Positions 1 to 8,900 of a stretch of DNA of 64,000 nucleotides are shown in pieces. How positions within the stretch are numbered: the stretch's first letter is position 1; each line of letters starts with the position of its first letter. The stretch spans positions 14,999-78,998 of the forward strand of contig JBGVIT010000022.1 of NCBI GenBank assembly GCA_045128915.1, read 5' to 3'. The notes beneath the pieces were generated by a model. That model saw only the letters and a list, made by a program, of their open reading frames with translations, ran no database searches and was not told the origin of the DNA. Origin of the DNA: RGIG9115 sp045128915. Its GTDB lineage: Bacteria; Bacillota; Clostridia; UBA1381. The translations under genes were made by a program, and so were the position numbers.

Positions 1-402
1 TACAAGTTAAAATGCGGACCTGTTCATTATATTAAAAGCCTTGCAAGTCCGGTGCTTCTTACGCCGCTTAATGTAATAAGTGAAATTGCAACTCCCGTTT
101 CTATGGCGTTTCGTCATTACGGAAACGTACTTTCCGGTTCTGTAATATCAGTTCTTGTTGCTGCGGGACTTCAGGGACTATCAAATATTTTGCTCGGATG
201 GCTGCCGGGTTTCTTGGGAGAAATTCCGCTTTTGGGAATAGGCATACCTGCTGTGCTTTCCATTTACTTTGATGTGTTCAGCGGTTGCCTGCAGGCATAC
301 ATTTTTGCGATGCTTACCATGATGTATGTAGCAGACGGTTTCCCTATGGATGAGTATTTTAATAAAATAAAAAAGAAAAAAACAAATCAGGAGGTAGTTT
401 GA
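1..402 (+). CDS. atpB: ATP synthase F0 subunit a, 3' part (5' end outside window)
   Basis: Reading frame 1 is open from the first base and ends at TGA 400-402, giving about 133 C-terminal residues. It is the membrane stator subunit that forms the ion half-channels beside the c-ring. The segment SMAFRHYGNVLSG carries the conserved arginine that faces the rotor carboxylate in this family, and two long hydrophobic stretches follow. The frame stays open upstream through the window edge, so the GTG at 52 is internal and not a start. The stop lies 1 base before the atpE start, as in a typical F-type operon order B-E-F-H-A-G-D-C. Confidence 0.95.
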   Translation, partial: YKLKCGPVHYIKSLASPVLLTPLNVISEIATPVSMAFRHYGNVLSGSVISVLVAAGLQGLSNILLGWLPGFLGEIPLLGIGIPAVLSIYFDVFSGCLQAYIFAMLTMMYVADGFPMDEYFNKIKKKKTNQEVV

Positions 403-403
403 T

Positions 404-688
404 ATGTTAGAACTTGCTATTGGTATTATTTTAGGTGCGTGTGCGTTAGGTGCGGGTATGGCTATGATAGCCGGTATAGGCCCCGGTATCGGTGAAGGTA
501 ACGCTGTGGCAAAAGCCTGCGAAGCAATAGGCCGTCAGCCTGAATGTAAGGGTGATGTAACAAGTACAATGCTTATGGGTTGTGCTATTGCAGAAACAAC
601 CGGTCTTTACGCGTTGGTTATTGCAATCTTGCTTATTTTCGTTGCGCCCAATCTTTTGATTGATATTTTGATGAGTGCTATCGGTTAA
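404..688 (+). CDS. atpE: ATP synthase F0 subunit c (rotor ring), two-carboxylate ion site
   Basis: This 94-residue hairpin protein forms the rotor ring. Helix 1 has the glycine-rich run GAGMAMIAGIGPGIGEG and helix 2 has CAIAETTGLYALV. The ion-site residues read as E31 in helix 1 and E64, T65, T66 and Y69 in helix 2. In characterised Na+ rotors the positions are Gln or Glu (helix 1), Glu, Ser/Thr and Tyr, so the pattern predicts Na+ coupling, with Glu replacing the usual helix-1 Gln. The ribosome site AGGAGG lies in the 3' end of atpB. The Na+ assignment is inference from residues only. Confidence 0.95.
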   Translation: MLELAIGIILGACALGAGMAMIAGIGPGIGEGNAVAKACEAIGRQPECKGDVTSTMLMGCAIAETTGLYALVIAILLIFVAPNLLIDILMSAIG

Positions 689-705
689 TTCAGGGAGTTG
701 ATAAA

Positions 706-1215
706 ATGATACAATCATTAGAAGTTATTTCTGTCAATCTGTGGAATATTATTATTTCTCTTGCTAACCTATTGATTCTATATGCTATAATCAAGAAGTT
801 TTTGTTCAAGCCTGTAAAGAATGTTATGAGCAAAAGGCAGGCTGAAATTGATGAGCGTTATTCATCAGCAAACGAGGCTGAAAAAGCGGCGCATGAAAGC
901 AAAAGTGAATGGGAAGCCAGACTTGGCAGAGCAACTCAGGAGGCTTCGGATATTTTATCTCAGGCTACTGATAATGCAAAACTCCGCAGCGACAAAATAA
1001 TAGACGAAGCCAGAAATCGTGCTGAAACTATTATTCGTCAGGCAGAATCTGAGGCTGACCTGGAATACAAAAAAGCTGCTGATAAAATAAAGCATGAAAT
1101 CGTTGAAGTATCAGGAGATATTGCAGAAAAACTCCTTGGCAGAGAAGTGAACACCGAGGACCACAGAAACCTGATAGATTCCTTTATTGAAAATATAGGC
1201 GACAAGTCTGAATAA
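706..1215 (+). CDS. atpF: ATP synthase F0 subunit b (peripheral stalk)
   Basis: The protein has 169 residues with an N-terminal membrane anchor at about residues 8-30 (LWNIIISLANLLILYAII). A long charged, Ala/Glu/Lys-rich helix follows, as expected of the coiled-coil peripheral stalk that holds F1 against subunit a. The length matches the family. The ATG follows AGGGAG with good spacing and lies 17 bases after the atpE stop. Position in the operon, between c and delta, is canonical. Confidence 0.95.
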   Translation: MIQSLEVISVNLWNIIISLANLLILYAIIKKFLFKPVKNVMSKRQAEIDERYSSANEAEKAAHESKSEWEARLGRATQEASDILSQATDNAKLRSDKIIDEARNRAETIIRQAESEADLEYKKAADKIKHEIVEVSGDIAEKLLGREVNTEDHRNLIDSFIENIGDKSE

Positions 1216-1253
1216 AATTGTTCTTAATTTTGCGAAAGGAGTTAACGATAATA

Positions 1254-1784
1254 ATGACTGAAATCAGCAGAGAATACGGTCAGGCCATTTTTATGCTTGC
1301 TTGTGAAAAAGATAAAAAAACAGAATATAGAGATGCGCTTGAAGAGATTAAGACAGCTTTTGATAAAAATCCTGATTTTATGATTTTGTTATCTTCTCCC
1401 GGCGTGTCTAAAAGTGAACGCTTGTCAATAATCGAAAAAACGTTTTCAGGACATATGCCCGAAGATGTAGTTTCATATTTATCACTTATGTGTGATAAAG
1501 GCAGACTCTCCGAGTTTTCGGAGTCTGTGGAGGAATATGAGAATTTGCTTTCCGAGTCCCAAAAGGTAAAGGTTGCAAAGGTAACAAGTGCTGTGGAGCT
1601 TACTGAGGAAGAGAAAACAGCTCTTACAAAAAAGCTTATGACAGCGTACAAAACAAATGTAAGTATAGAATATTGTATTGATAGCTCGATTCTTGGTGGA
1701 GTGGTAGTGGAAATGGACGGAAAAGTGTTGGACGGAAGTCTGCGCAGTCGTCTCAAGGATATTAAGGAAGTGATTAACAGATGA
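1254..1784 (+). CDS. atpH: ATP synthase F1 subunit delta
   Basis: This 176-residue protein joins the peripheral stalk to the top of F1. I chose the ATG at 1254 (MTEISREYGQAIF) because it follows AAAGGAG at 1235-1241 and begins exactly where delta subunits normally begin. The frame is open 36 bases further upstream, but that extension has no ribosome site. The C-terminal part contains the family pattern SILGGVVVEMDGKVLDGSLRSRL. The stop overlaps the atpA start by four bases (ATGA). Confidence 0.93.
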   Translation: MTEISREYGQAIFMLACEKDKKTEYRDALEEIKTAFDKNPDFMILLSSPGVSKSERLSIIEKTFSGHMPEDVVSYLSLMCDKGRLSEFSESVEEYENLLSESQKVKVAKVTSAVELTEEEKTALTKKLMTAYKTNVSIEYCIDSSILGGVVVEMDGKVLDGSLRSRLKDIKEVINR

Positions 1785-3274
1785 GTACAAGAGCAGAAGA
1801 AATAAGCAGTATTATAAAAGAACAAATAAAAAACTACAAATCTGCATTGGAAATGAAAGAAACAGGAACAGTTATTCTTGTAGGTGACGGAATTGCAAGA
1901 GTATATGGTCTTAGCGAATGTATGTCAGGAGAGCTTCTGGAGTTTGATGACGGAAGCTATGGCATGGCTCAGAACCTTGAAAGTGAAACCGTTTCGGTTG
2001 CGCTTCTTTCCAATGAAAATAATATACGTGAAGGCTCGTCAGTAAAAAGAACGGGTAAGGTTTTGTCTGTGCCTGTTGGTGAAGCACTTCTTGGCCGTGT
2101 TGTAAACACCTTAGGTGAGCCTATTGACGGAAAAGGTCCCGTTTCTGCCGCCGGCTCAAGACCGGTAGAATCGGAAGCGCCGGGTATAATAGAAAGAAAA
2201 AGCGTATCAGTACCGTTACAGACGGGTATTAAAGCCATCGACAGTATGATTCCCATAGGCAGAGGTCAGCGAGAGCTTATTATAGGCGACCGACAGACAG
2301 GAAAAACCGAAATTGTAATTGATACTATAATAAACCAGAAAAATACAGACGTTATATGTATATACGTGGCAATAGGTCAGAAAAACAGCTCCGTTGTTCA
2401 GCTTGTAAATCAGCTTACTGCCGCAGGCGCAATGGAATACACCATTGTAGTTTCAGCATCAGCCTCGGAGTCAGCGCCTCTCCAATATATTGCTCCTTAT
2501 GCCGGCTGCGCAATGGCTGAATATTTCAGAGAGCAGGGAAAGGACGTTCTTATCATTTATGATGACCTTTCCAAGCACGCTGTTGCATATCGTGCGCTTT
2601 CACTTCTTATTCGCCGCCCGCCCGGAAGAGAGGCATATCCGGGAGATGTATTCTATCTCCATTCAAGACTTCTTGAACGTGCGGCTTGTGTTGCTCCGGA
2701 ATTTGGTGGCGGTTCTATTACAGCGTTGCCTATTATAGAAACTCAGGCAGGAGATGTATCAGCGTACATTCCGACCAACGTAATTTCTATCACAGATGGA
2801 CAAATATTCCTTGAAACTGAGCTTTTCCATGCAGGTGTAATGCCTGCTATAAACCCCGGTATTTCTGTAAGCCGTGTAGGTGGCTCAGCTCAGATAAAGG
2901 GCATGAAAAAGGTAGCCGGTGAATTAAAGCTTCTATATTCACAGTATCGTGAGCTTCAGTCCTTTGCACAGTTCGGAAGTGATTTGGATGCGGATACAAA
3001 AGCAAGACTTGCCCTTGGTGAGCGTATAGTTGAGGTTCTTAAGCAGGACCGAAATGCACCCGTTCGTGTAGGCTGTCAGATTGCTATCGTATATGCAGTA
3101 ATAAACGGTTATCTAAATGATGTACCCGTTAAGGAAGTAAAGAAATATGAGCAGGGGCTTTATGAACTGCTTGAGAATAAATATTCCGATTTCCTCAGTC
3201 GTGTAGAGTCAGGCTCATGGGACGATGAGGATATAGACAGACTTAAGACAGCACTTTCAGAGCTTAAGAGGTGA
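1781..3274 (+). CDS. atpA: ATP synthase F1 subunit alpha
   Basis: The 497-residue non-catalytic nucleotide-binding subunit has the Walker A motif GDRQTGKTE near residue 170 and the family signature PAINPGISVSRVGGSAQ. It is translationally coupled to atpH through an ATGA overlap. Length and motifs are ordinary for the family. Confidence 0.97.
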   Translation: MSTRAEEISSIIKEQIKNYKSALEMKETGTVILVGDGIARVYGLSECMSGELLEFDDGSYGMAQNLESETVSVALLSNENNIREGSSVKRTGKVLSVPVGEALLGRVVNTLGEPIDGKGPVSAAGSRPVESEAPGIIERKSVSVPLQTGIKAIDSMIPIGRGQRELIIGDRQTGKTEIVIDTIINQKNTDVICIYVAIGQKNSSVVQLVNQLTAAGAMEYTIVVSASASESAPLQYIAPYAGCAMAEYFREQGKDVLIIYDDLSKHAVAYRALSLLIRRPPGREAYPGDVFYLHSRLLERAACVAPEFGGGSITALPIIETQAGDVSAYIPTNVISITDGQIFLETELFHAGVMPAINPGISVSRVGGSAQIKGMKKVAGELKLLYSQYRELQSFAQFGSDLDADTKARLALGERIVEVLKQDRNAPVRVGCQIAIVYAVINGYLNDVPVKEVKKYEQGLYELLENKYSDFLSRVESGSWDDEDIDRLKTALSELKR

Positions 3275-3278
3275 GGAT

Positions 3279-4082
3279 ATGGGCGCTGATATAAAAAAAC
3301 TCAGAACTCGCATAAAAAGTGTTAATTCCACTTTGCACCTCACTAAAGCAATGGGACTTGTGGCATCTTCAAAAATTCATCGTGCAAATATTTCTATGAT
3401 GCGTGCCAGAGAATATGTGCGCTCCGTAAAGGATGCAGTATCGGAGCTTGCATCAAAAAGAGAATGTTTTAAAAGCCCGTATATGTCAAAGCGTGAGGGC
3501 AGCAGAACACGTCTTATTGTAATCGGCGGAGACAGAGGTCTTGCAGGCGGATATAATGCCAATATCTTCAGACTTTTGAGGGAATATAAGGACTGTGAAA
3601 TAATCCCCATAGGAAAGCATGTATGCGACCGGTTTGAAGGTGGGTTCAGGAGTGTTGAGGATTTTAATTATAACGATTCAAAGGAGCTTGCGAAAACTCT
3701 TTGCAATGACTTTTTACAAAACCGCTTCGACCGACTCGGAATCGTAAGCACAAAATATATTTCTATGATGTCTCAGGAGGCATACGTTCAATGGGTGTTG
3801 CCACTTGAAAGACAAATCGAACAACAAAACAGCGGTATAATATTTGAACCGGATGAAATCACCGTGCTTAACTCGGTGATTCCTGAATATGTTTGCGCAA
3901 TATTGTTTGCAAGCGTAAAGGAAAGCTTTGCAAGCGAGGTTGCTGCAAGAAGAGTTGCAATGGATTCTGCCGGAAAGAATGCTCAGGAAATGCTTGATGA
4001 GCTTGGACTTGAGTATAACAGAGCAAGGCAGGGCGCTATTACTCAGGAAATTACTGAAATTGTCGCAGGAAGCGGCTTATAA
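3279..4082 (+). CDS. atpG: ATP synthase F1 subunit gamma (central shaft)
   Basis: The protein has 267 residues, slightly below the usual 280-290. The N terminus (LRTRIKSVNSTLHLTKAMGLVASSK) and the C terminus (ARQGAITQEITEIVAGSGL) form the antiparallel coiled coil that rotates inside the alpha-beta hexamer. Both ends match the family well, so the protein is complete. A GAGG ribosome site precedes the ATG, four bases after the atpA stop. Confidence 0.95.
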   Translation: MGADIKKLRTRIKSVNSTLHLTKAMGLVASSKIHRANISMMRAREYVRSVKDAVSELASKRECFKSPYMSKREGSRTRLIVIGGDRGLAGGYNANIFRLLREYKDCEIIPIGKHVCDRFEGGFRSVEDFNYNDSKELAKTLCNDFLQNRFDRLGIVSTKYISMMSQEAYVQWVLPLERQIEQQNSGIIFEPDEITVLNSVIPEYVCAILFASVKESFASEVAARRVAMDSAGKNAQEMLDELGLEYNRARQGAITQEITEIVAGSGL

Positions 4083-4095
4083 GGAGGCATAATAA

Positions 4096-5496
4096 ATGTC
4101 AGATACAGCAAAAGGCAGCGTTTTGCAGGTAATGGGGCCTGTTGTTGACGTATGTTTTGAAGAAGGCAGTTTGCCGGCTATATATAATGCACTTACAATG
4201 CAATGCGGAGAAAAAGAGCTGACGGTTGAAGTTGCGCAGCACATAGGAGATAATACAGTTCGTTGTATTGCCATGTCATCTACTGACGGGCTTAAGCGTG
4301 GTACTCCCGTTGTAGATACGGGTTCTGCCATAACTGTTCCCGTAGGTCGTGAAACCCTTGGCAGAATTTTTAACGTACTTGGAGATACTGTGGATAATCA
4401 ACCTTTTGAAAAGGATGTAGAGCGTTGGAATATTCATCGTCCTGCGCCTGAGTACAGCGAGCTTTCCACATCAACGGAAATTCTTGAAACAGGAATCAAG
4501 GTTATAGACCTTATCTGCCCATACTCCAAGGGTGGTAAAATCGGTCTGTTCGGCGGTGCAGGTGTAGGTAAGACCGTTCTTATAATGGAGCTTATAAACA
4601 ATATAGCAAAAGAACATGGTGGCCTTTCTGTTTTCACCGGCGTAGGTGAGCGTACCCGTGAGGGTAACGACCTTTATAATGAAATGAAGGAATCAGGAGT
4701 ATTAAGCAATACTACTCTTGTTTACGGACAGATGAACGAGCCTCCCGGTGCAAGAATGAGAGTAGGTCTTTCAGGGCTTACAATGGCGGAGTATTTCAGA
4801 GATGAAGAGGGACAGGATGTGCTTCTTTTTATAGATAATATATTCAGATTCACTCAGGCAGGCAGTGAGGTTTCTGCACTTCTCGGACGTATGCCGTCTG
4901 CTGTTGGTTATCAGCCCACACTTGCTACGGAAATGGGTGATTTGCAGGAGCGTATTACATCCACAAAAAAAGGTTCAATTACATCTATTCAGGCGGTATA
5001 TGTGCCGGCGGACGACCTTACCGATCCGGCGCCTGCTACAACATTTGCTCACCTTGATGCGACAACAGTTCTTTCAAGAGGTATAGCATCTCAAGGTATA
5101 TACCCTGCAGTTGATCCTCTTGAATCAACAAGCCGCATACTCTCTCCGGAAACTCTTGGAGAAGAGCATTACATGGTGGCACGTGAGGTTCAGAGAATTC
5201 TCCAGCGCTATCAGGAGCTTATGGATATTATCGCTATCATGGGTATGGATGAGCTTTCCGATGAGGATAAACTGCTTGTGCAAAGAGCAAGAAAAATCCA
5301 GAGATTTCTTTCTCAGCCATTTACCGTTTCAGAAAAGTTTACAGGTATCAGGGGCGTGTATGTTCCTCTATCAGAAACCATACGCGGTTTCAGGGAAATT
5401 ATAGAAGGAAAGCATGACGACCTTCCCGAATCTGCATTTTTGTATGTGGGAACTATTGACGAAGCAGTTGAGAAAGGGAAGAAGGTGTCGCAATAA
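4096..5496 (+). CDS. atpD: ATP synthase F1 subunit beta (catalytic)
   Basis: The 466-residue catalytic subunit has Walker A GGAGVGKT at about residues 153-160 and Walker B DVLLFIDNIFRFTQAG. It also has the conserved stretches GERTREGNDLY and ALLGRMPSAVGYQPTL. AGGAGG lies 8 bases upstream of the start. The stop overlaps the atpC start at base 5496. Nothing is unusual in the protein. Confidence 0.97.
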   Translation: MSDTAKGSVLQVMGPVVDVCFEEGSLPAIYNALTMQCGEKELTVEVAQHIGDNTVRCIAMSSTDGLKRGTPVVDTGSAITVPVGRETLGRIFNVLGDTVDNQPFEKDVERWNIHRPAPEYSELSTSTEILETGIKVIDLICPYSKGGKIGLFGGAGVGKTVLIMELINNIAKEHGGLSVFTGVGERTREGNDLYNEMKESGVLSNTTLVYGQMNEPPGARMRVGLSGLTMAEYFRDEEGQDVLLFIDNIFRFTQAGSEVSALLGRMPSAVGYQPTLATEMGDLQERITSTKKGSITSIQAVYVPADDLTDPAPATTFAHLDATTVLSRGIASQGIYPAVDPLESTSRILSPETLGEEHYMVAREVQRILQRYQELMDIIAIMGMDELSDEDKLLVQRARKIQRFLSQPFTVSEKFTGIRGVYVPLSETIRGFREIIEGKHDDLPESAFLYVGTIDEAVEKGKKVSQ

Positions 5497-5759
5497 TGAA
5501 AACCTTTCCTCTTGTTGTGTCATCTCCTGAAGGCGATTTGTTTCGGGATGATATATTAAAAATCAGTTTGAGAGGCGCAGAAGGCGATTTGGCTGTTATG
5601 GCAGGACATATTCCTTTTGTCACATCTGTAAAGCCTTGCGACTGTTCCATTCATCAGCAAAACGGAGAAGTGAAAACAGCACATACAGACGGCGGAATAC
5701 TCACCGTATCCGAAAAATCCGCAGCGCTTCTTACGGGAAGCTTTCAATGGATTGATTAA
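5496..5759 (+). CDS. atpC: ATP synthase F1 subunit epsilon, short form without C-terminal helices
   Basis: The protein has only 87 residues against about 130-140 in most bacteria. It spans the N-terminal beta-sandwich (FPLVVSSPEGDLFRDDILKI, then EGDLAVMAGHIPFVTSV and GGILTVSEKSAALLTGS). It ends where the two C-terminal helices should begin. Those helices bind ATP and inhibit ATP hydrolysis in other bacteria. A rho-independent terminator starts 3 bases after the stop, so the missing part is not just beyond a nearby frameshift. The truncation looks genuine and would remove the epsilon brake. Confidence 0.9.
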   Translation: MKTFPLVVSSPEGDLFRDDILKISLRGAEGDLAVMAGHIPFVTSVKPCDCSIHQQNGEVKTAHTDGGILTVSEKSAALLTGSFQWID

Positions 5760-5761
5760 TC

Positions 5762-5807
5762 AAAACTCATAAAATCGGAAAATTAATCCGGTTTTATGAG
5801 TTTTTTT
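5762..5807 (+). terminator. Terminator of the ATP synthase operon
   Basis: AAAACTCATAAAA(T)CGG pairs with CCG(G)TTTTATGAGTTTT around a short A/T loop. Seven T follow. It lies directly behind atpC. Confidence 0.9.
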
Positions 5808-5819
5808 GTTTGATTTACC

Positions 5820-5856
5820 TAAAAGTCAGTAAGAATTCGATAAAAGTTAGTAAGAA
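5820..5856 (+). repeat. Two 16-bp direct repeats, 21 bp apart, upstream of a promoter
   Basis: TAAAAGTCAGTAAGAA at 5820-5835 and TAAAAGTTAGTAAGAA at 5841-5856 differ at one base. The 21-bp period is two helical turns, so both copies face the same side of the DNA. They end 5 bp before the -35 region of the next gene, a typical position for an activator or response-regulator site. Confidence 0.6.
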
Positions 5857-5861
5857 ATTTA

Positions 5862-5890
5862 AAGACAGCTAAAAAATATTATGGTATAAT
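5862..5890 (+). promoter_or_regulatory. Sigma-A promoter of the secreted esterase gene
   Basis: AAGACA at 5862-5867, a 17-bp spacer and TATAAT at 5885-5890 preceded by TGG (extended -10). The -35 is weak, which fits dependence on an activator at the adjacent direct repeats. Confidence 0.7.
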
Positions 5891-5950
5891 ACAAACAATA
5901 TATAATTGTTTTGTGCGTTAGTGCAAATGACATAAAAGGAGAAAAATAAA

Positions 5951-8900
5951 ATGAAAAGAAAAAGCCTTTCCATAGTTCTTGCTCTTGCGGTGGTATTTTC
6001 AATGCTGCCTGTTAGCATGATGACAGTTGATGCTGCAAGTATAAATACACTGTTTGCTCAGGCTTCATCAACTGATAGAAATATTATCAGCGAAACCTTT
6101 GATGCCCAGAACACGACTATCTCAAGTCTTGGCATCACAAAGGTAGGAGAAACAGAAGGAGAGGCATCGTTTGCCGAGATTGTACAAGGTCCGGCAGGCG
6201 CTTCAGGTAAAGCCCTTCATCTGAAAAGAGAACAAGGATATAATGTAAGTACATTTTTCTATATGCCTCTTGGTGAGAAAGTTACAAGCGGTATTCTCAC
6301 TGTCGAATATGACTTGTATGCACCTACTGATAATCTTATATTAGGCGCTGTATGTAATCAGTCATGGCCGCCGGCGGTTGTTACAAAGATAACTCCAACA
6401 ATACAGCCGTATGACGGAAATGGTGCTGTGGACAAGAAGGTTGCACCTGATAAAACTAAATGGCATGACATTAAGTTTGAAATAAACACAAGTACTTCAA
6501 AATATTCAATGTTTGTTGACGGAGTTTCGTATTGTACTGATTATAGTTATAGAAGTGCAAACTATAATTTGAATAATACGGGGATCTCCGACTTGGCTTT
6601 CTGGCTTTGTAACGGAAGTGATATTGAAGTAGAAGCTTATATTGATAATGTTGTAGTTTCCCACAAGACTCCGGGAAGTTGGGTGAAAGCTATTGATGAT
6701 GATTTCAACAATGGTATTTCATCATCATGGACAATGATAAAATCCGGAAGCGATGATGTGGTAGCGGCAGGCAAGACCGGCGATAGTGACAAAAATAAGG
6801 TTGTAAAAATCGGTGATAAAAACTTAGGTGATTTCGACGGTATTCAGCAGTCTTTCGCATCTACAAGCGGTCAGATTCTATTCAGCGTGGATTATCAGAT
6901 TACGGAATACAATGTGCGTTCGTTTAATGTTTCTTTTGATGGTAAGAACAAAGCCGGAAATACAGTATATAACGCAATATCGTTTATAACTGAATTCCCT
7001 AAAATCTATTATTACACAACATTTTTTGGTGCGACTAAAGCGAAAGATATAAAATCCGGTATAAACAGCGGTGCATGGCAGAATATCAAGCTGCTTTTAA
7101 ATATTCCCGACAACTCATATTCTATCTGGCATAATGATGCGTATGTAACTACAGCACCGTTCAGATATATGCCTGATGTTGAGTCTATCCATAATATAAA
7201 AATCGGTGGTTCTCCGAGAACGTGGACAAGTGCTCTTCAGCCTCTGTACTTTGATAATGTAAAGGTTTATACCATAGATACAAAGACTCCTGTTCCGGTT
7301 ACGTCGGGTTCAACAGAGCTTACCTTTGATGGTGGCACAAAAGGTGAAATTCCTCAAGGCATAACAGGTAATTCAAATACGGTGCTTGCAGGAAGAACGG
7401 GAGATGATGATAAGAACCTCGCTCTTAAGATAAGCAGCTTATCTGATAAAGAAAATGCTGCCACATTCTCTTTTGCGCCGGAAACCGAAAACGTAGATGT
7501 TTCATTTGATTTCAATGTTCCCTCAGGACTTACTGCCACAACAGCTTGCAGATTTACATTGTTTGACACAAAGGGCAATCGTGCCATGAGTGTATCAATA
7601 TATGATGGCAGAATATACTGTATAGGCACAGATGCAACTACCGGAGGAAATAGTGAACAGTGGTTGCTGGCGGATGATAATTTCAAGACAAATGAATGGC
7701 ACAGTCTGGATTTTCATATAGATATAAAAGAGGGAACCTTTACTGCTGAAATTAATAATAAATTATTGCCAAATACATATACAATAAGAAATAAAAATAT
7801 AGTTAAAGATTTGGCAAGCGGATACTTCTCTGCATGGTCCCATGGCGATGGCAGTCCATATTCCGTGATGATAGATAATGTTGTTGTTACCGGCGGCTCC
7901 GAGCAGGACCTCACAAACTATGGTTTGATGCATCTAGTTGTACCTTCAGGTGTGACAATAGATAGAGATAAAAATATTGTTTATAGTGCTCCTGTGGGAA
8001 AAACTGTTGGAGAGTTCTATAATACAATCTCCTGCAGAACTATCGGAAGTGAGATTGTAATAGCTGATTCATCAGGAAATGAAAAAAATGACAATGATAT
8101 TCTTGAGGATTATGATACGATTATAATTTCTCATGATAATATTGAAGAAGGCAATGTATATACTATTTCTCCTCTCTATGAAATAAAGCTCAGAGGTATT
8201 ATAGTAGGAAATAATGAATTTTTCGAAGCTTCAAATGTAAATATTCCGGGGACAGCTAAAATAGGTGCATTTATTTATAACTATACAACTTCTGCAAAAA
8301 CAGTTACTGCGTATGCAAGTGTATTAGGCGGAAAAATGTATGATGCAGACAGACAGTATGGCATTGAAGTTCCGGCAAATACGAGCAAATATATTGAATT
8401 TGAAGTTGACATACCAGACAATCTTTCCGATGCGGAATTGAAGATTATGGCGTGGGATGAGGGTAATGGTATGGCGCCCTTGTGTAATTACAAATCAAAG
8501 TTTCTGGAAACATCACAGACCATAAGCATGCCTACAATATTCTCGGATTATATGGTTCTTCAAAGAAATTCAGATGTAAATATCTTTGGTATGGCACCAT
8601 CCGGATATACTGTTTCTGCAAAGTATGGCGATGGTGCAGCTGTAACGTCAACTGCGGTAAACGGCGAATTTCTTGTTAAACTTCCTATGGGCGATGCTTC
8701 AACAACAGAAAAAGACCTTGTGGTAGCTGTGTCTGACGGAACAGACGTGGTGAAAACATTCACTTACAGTCATGTAGTAGTAGGCGATGTATTCTATGGT
8801 TCAGGACAATCCAATATGGAAATGAAGCTCAGCAACTTTGCAGGTCTTTCATCGAGAGTAACGTATGAACCAAATATAAGATTCTTTGACGTTGCATCAC

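Noticed and set aside
5760..5950. Missing C-terminal part of the epsilon subunit by frameshift
   Set aside because: A strong terminator begins 3 bases after the stop and no frame there encodes the helical domain.
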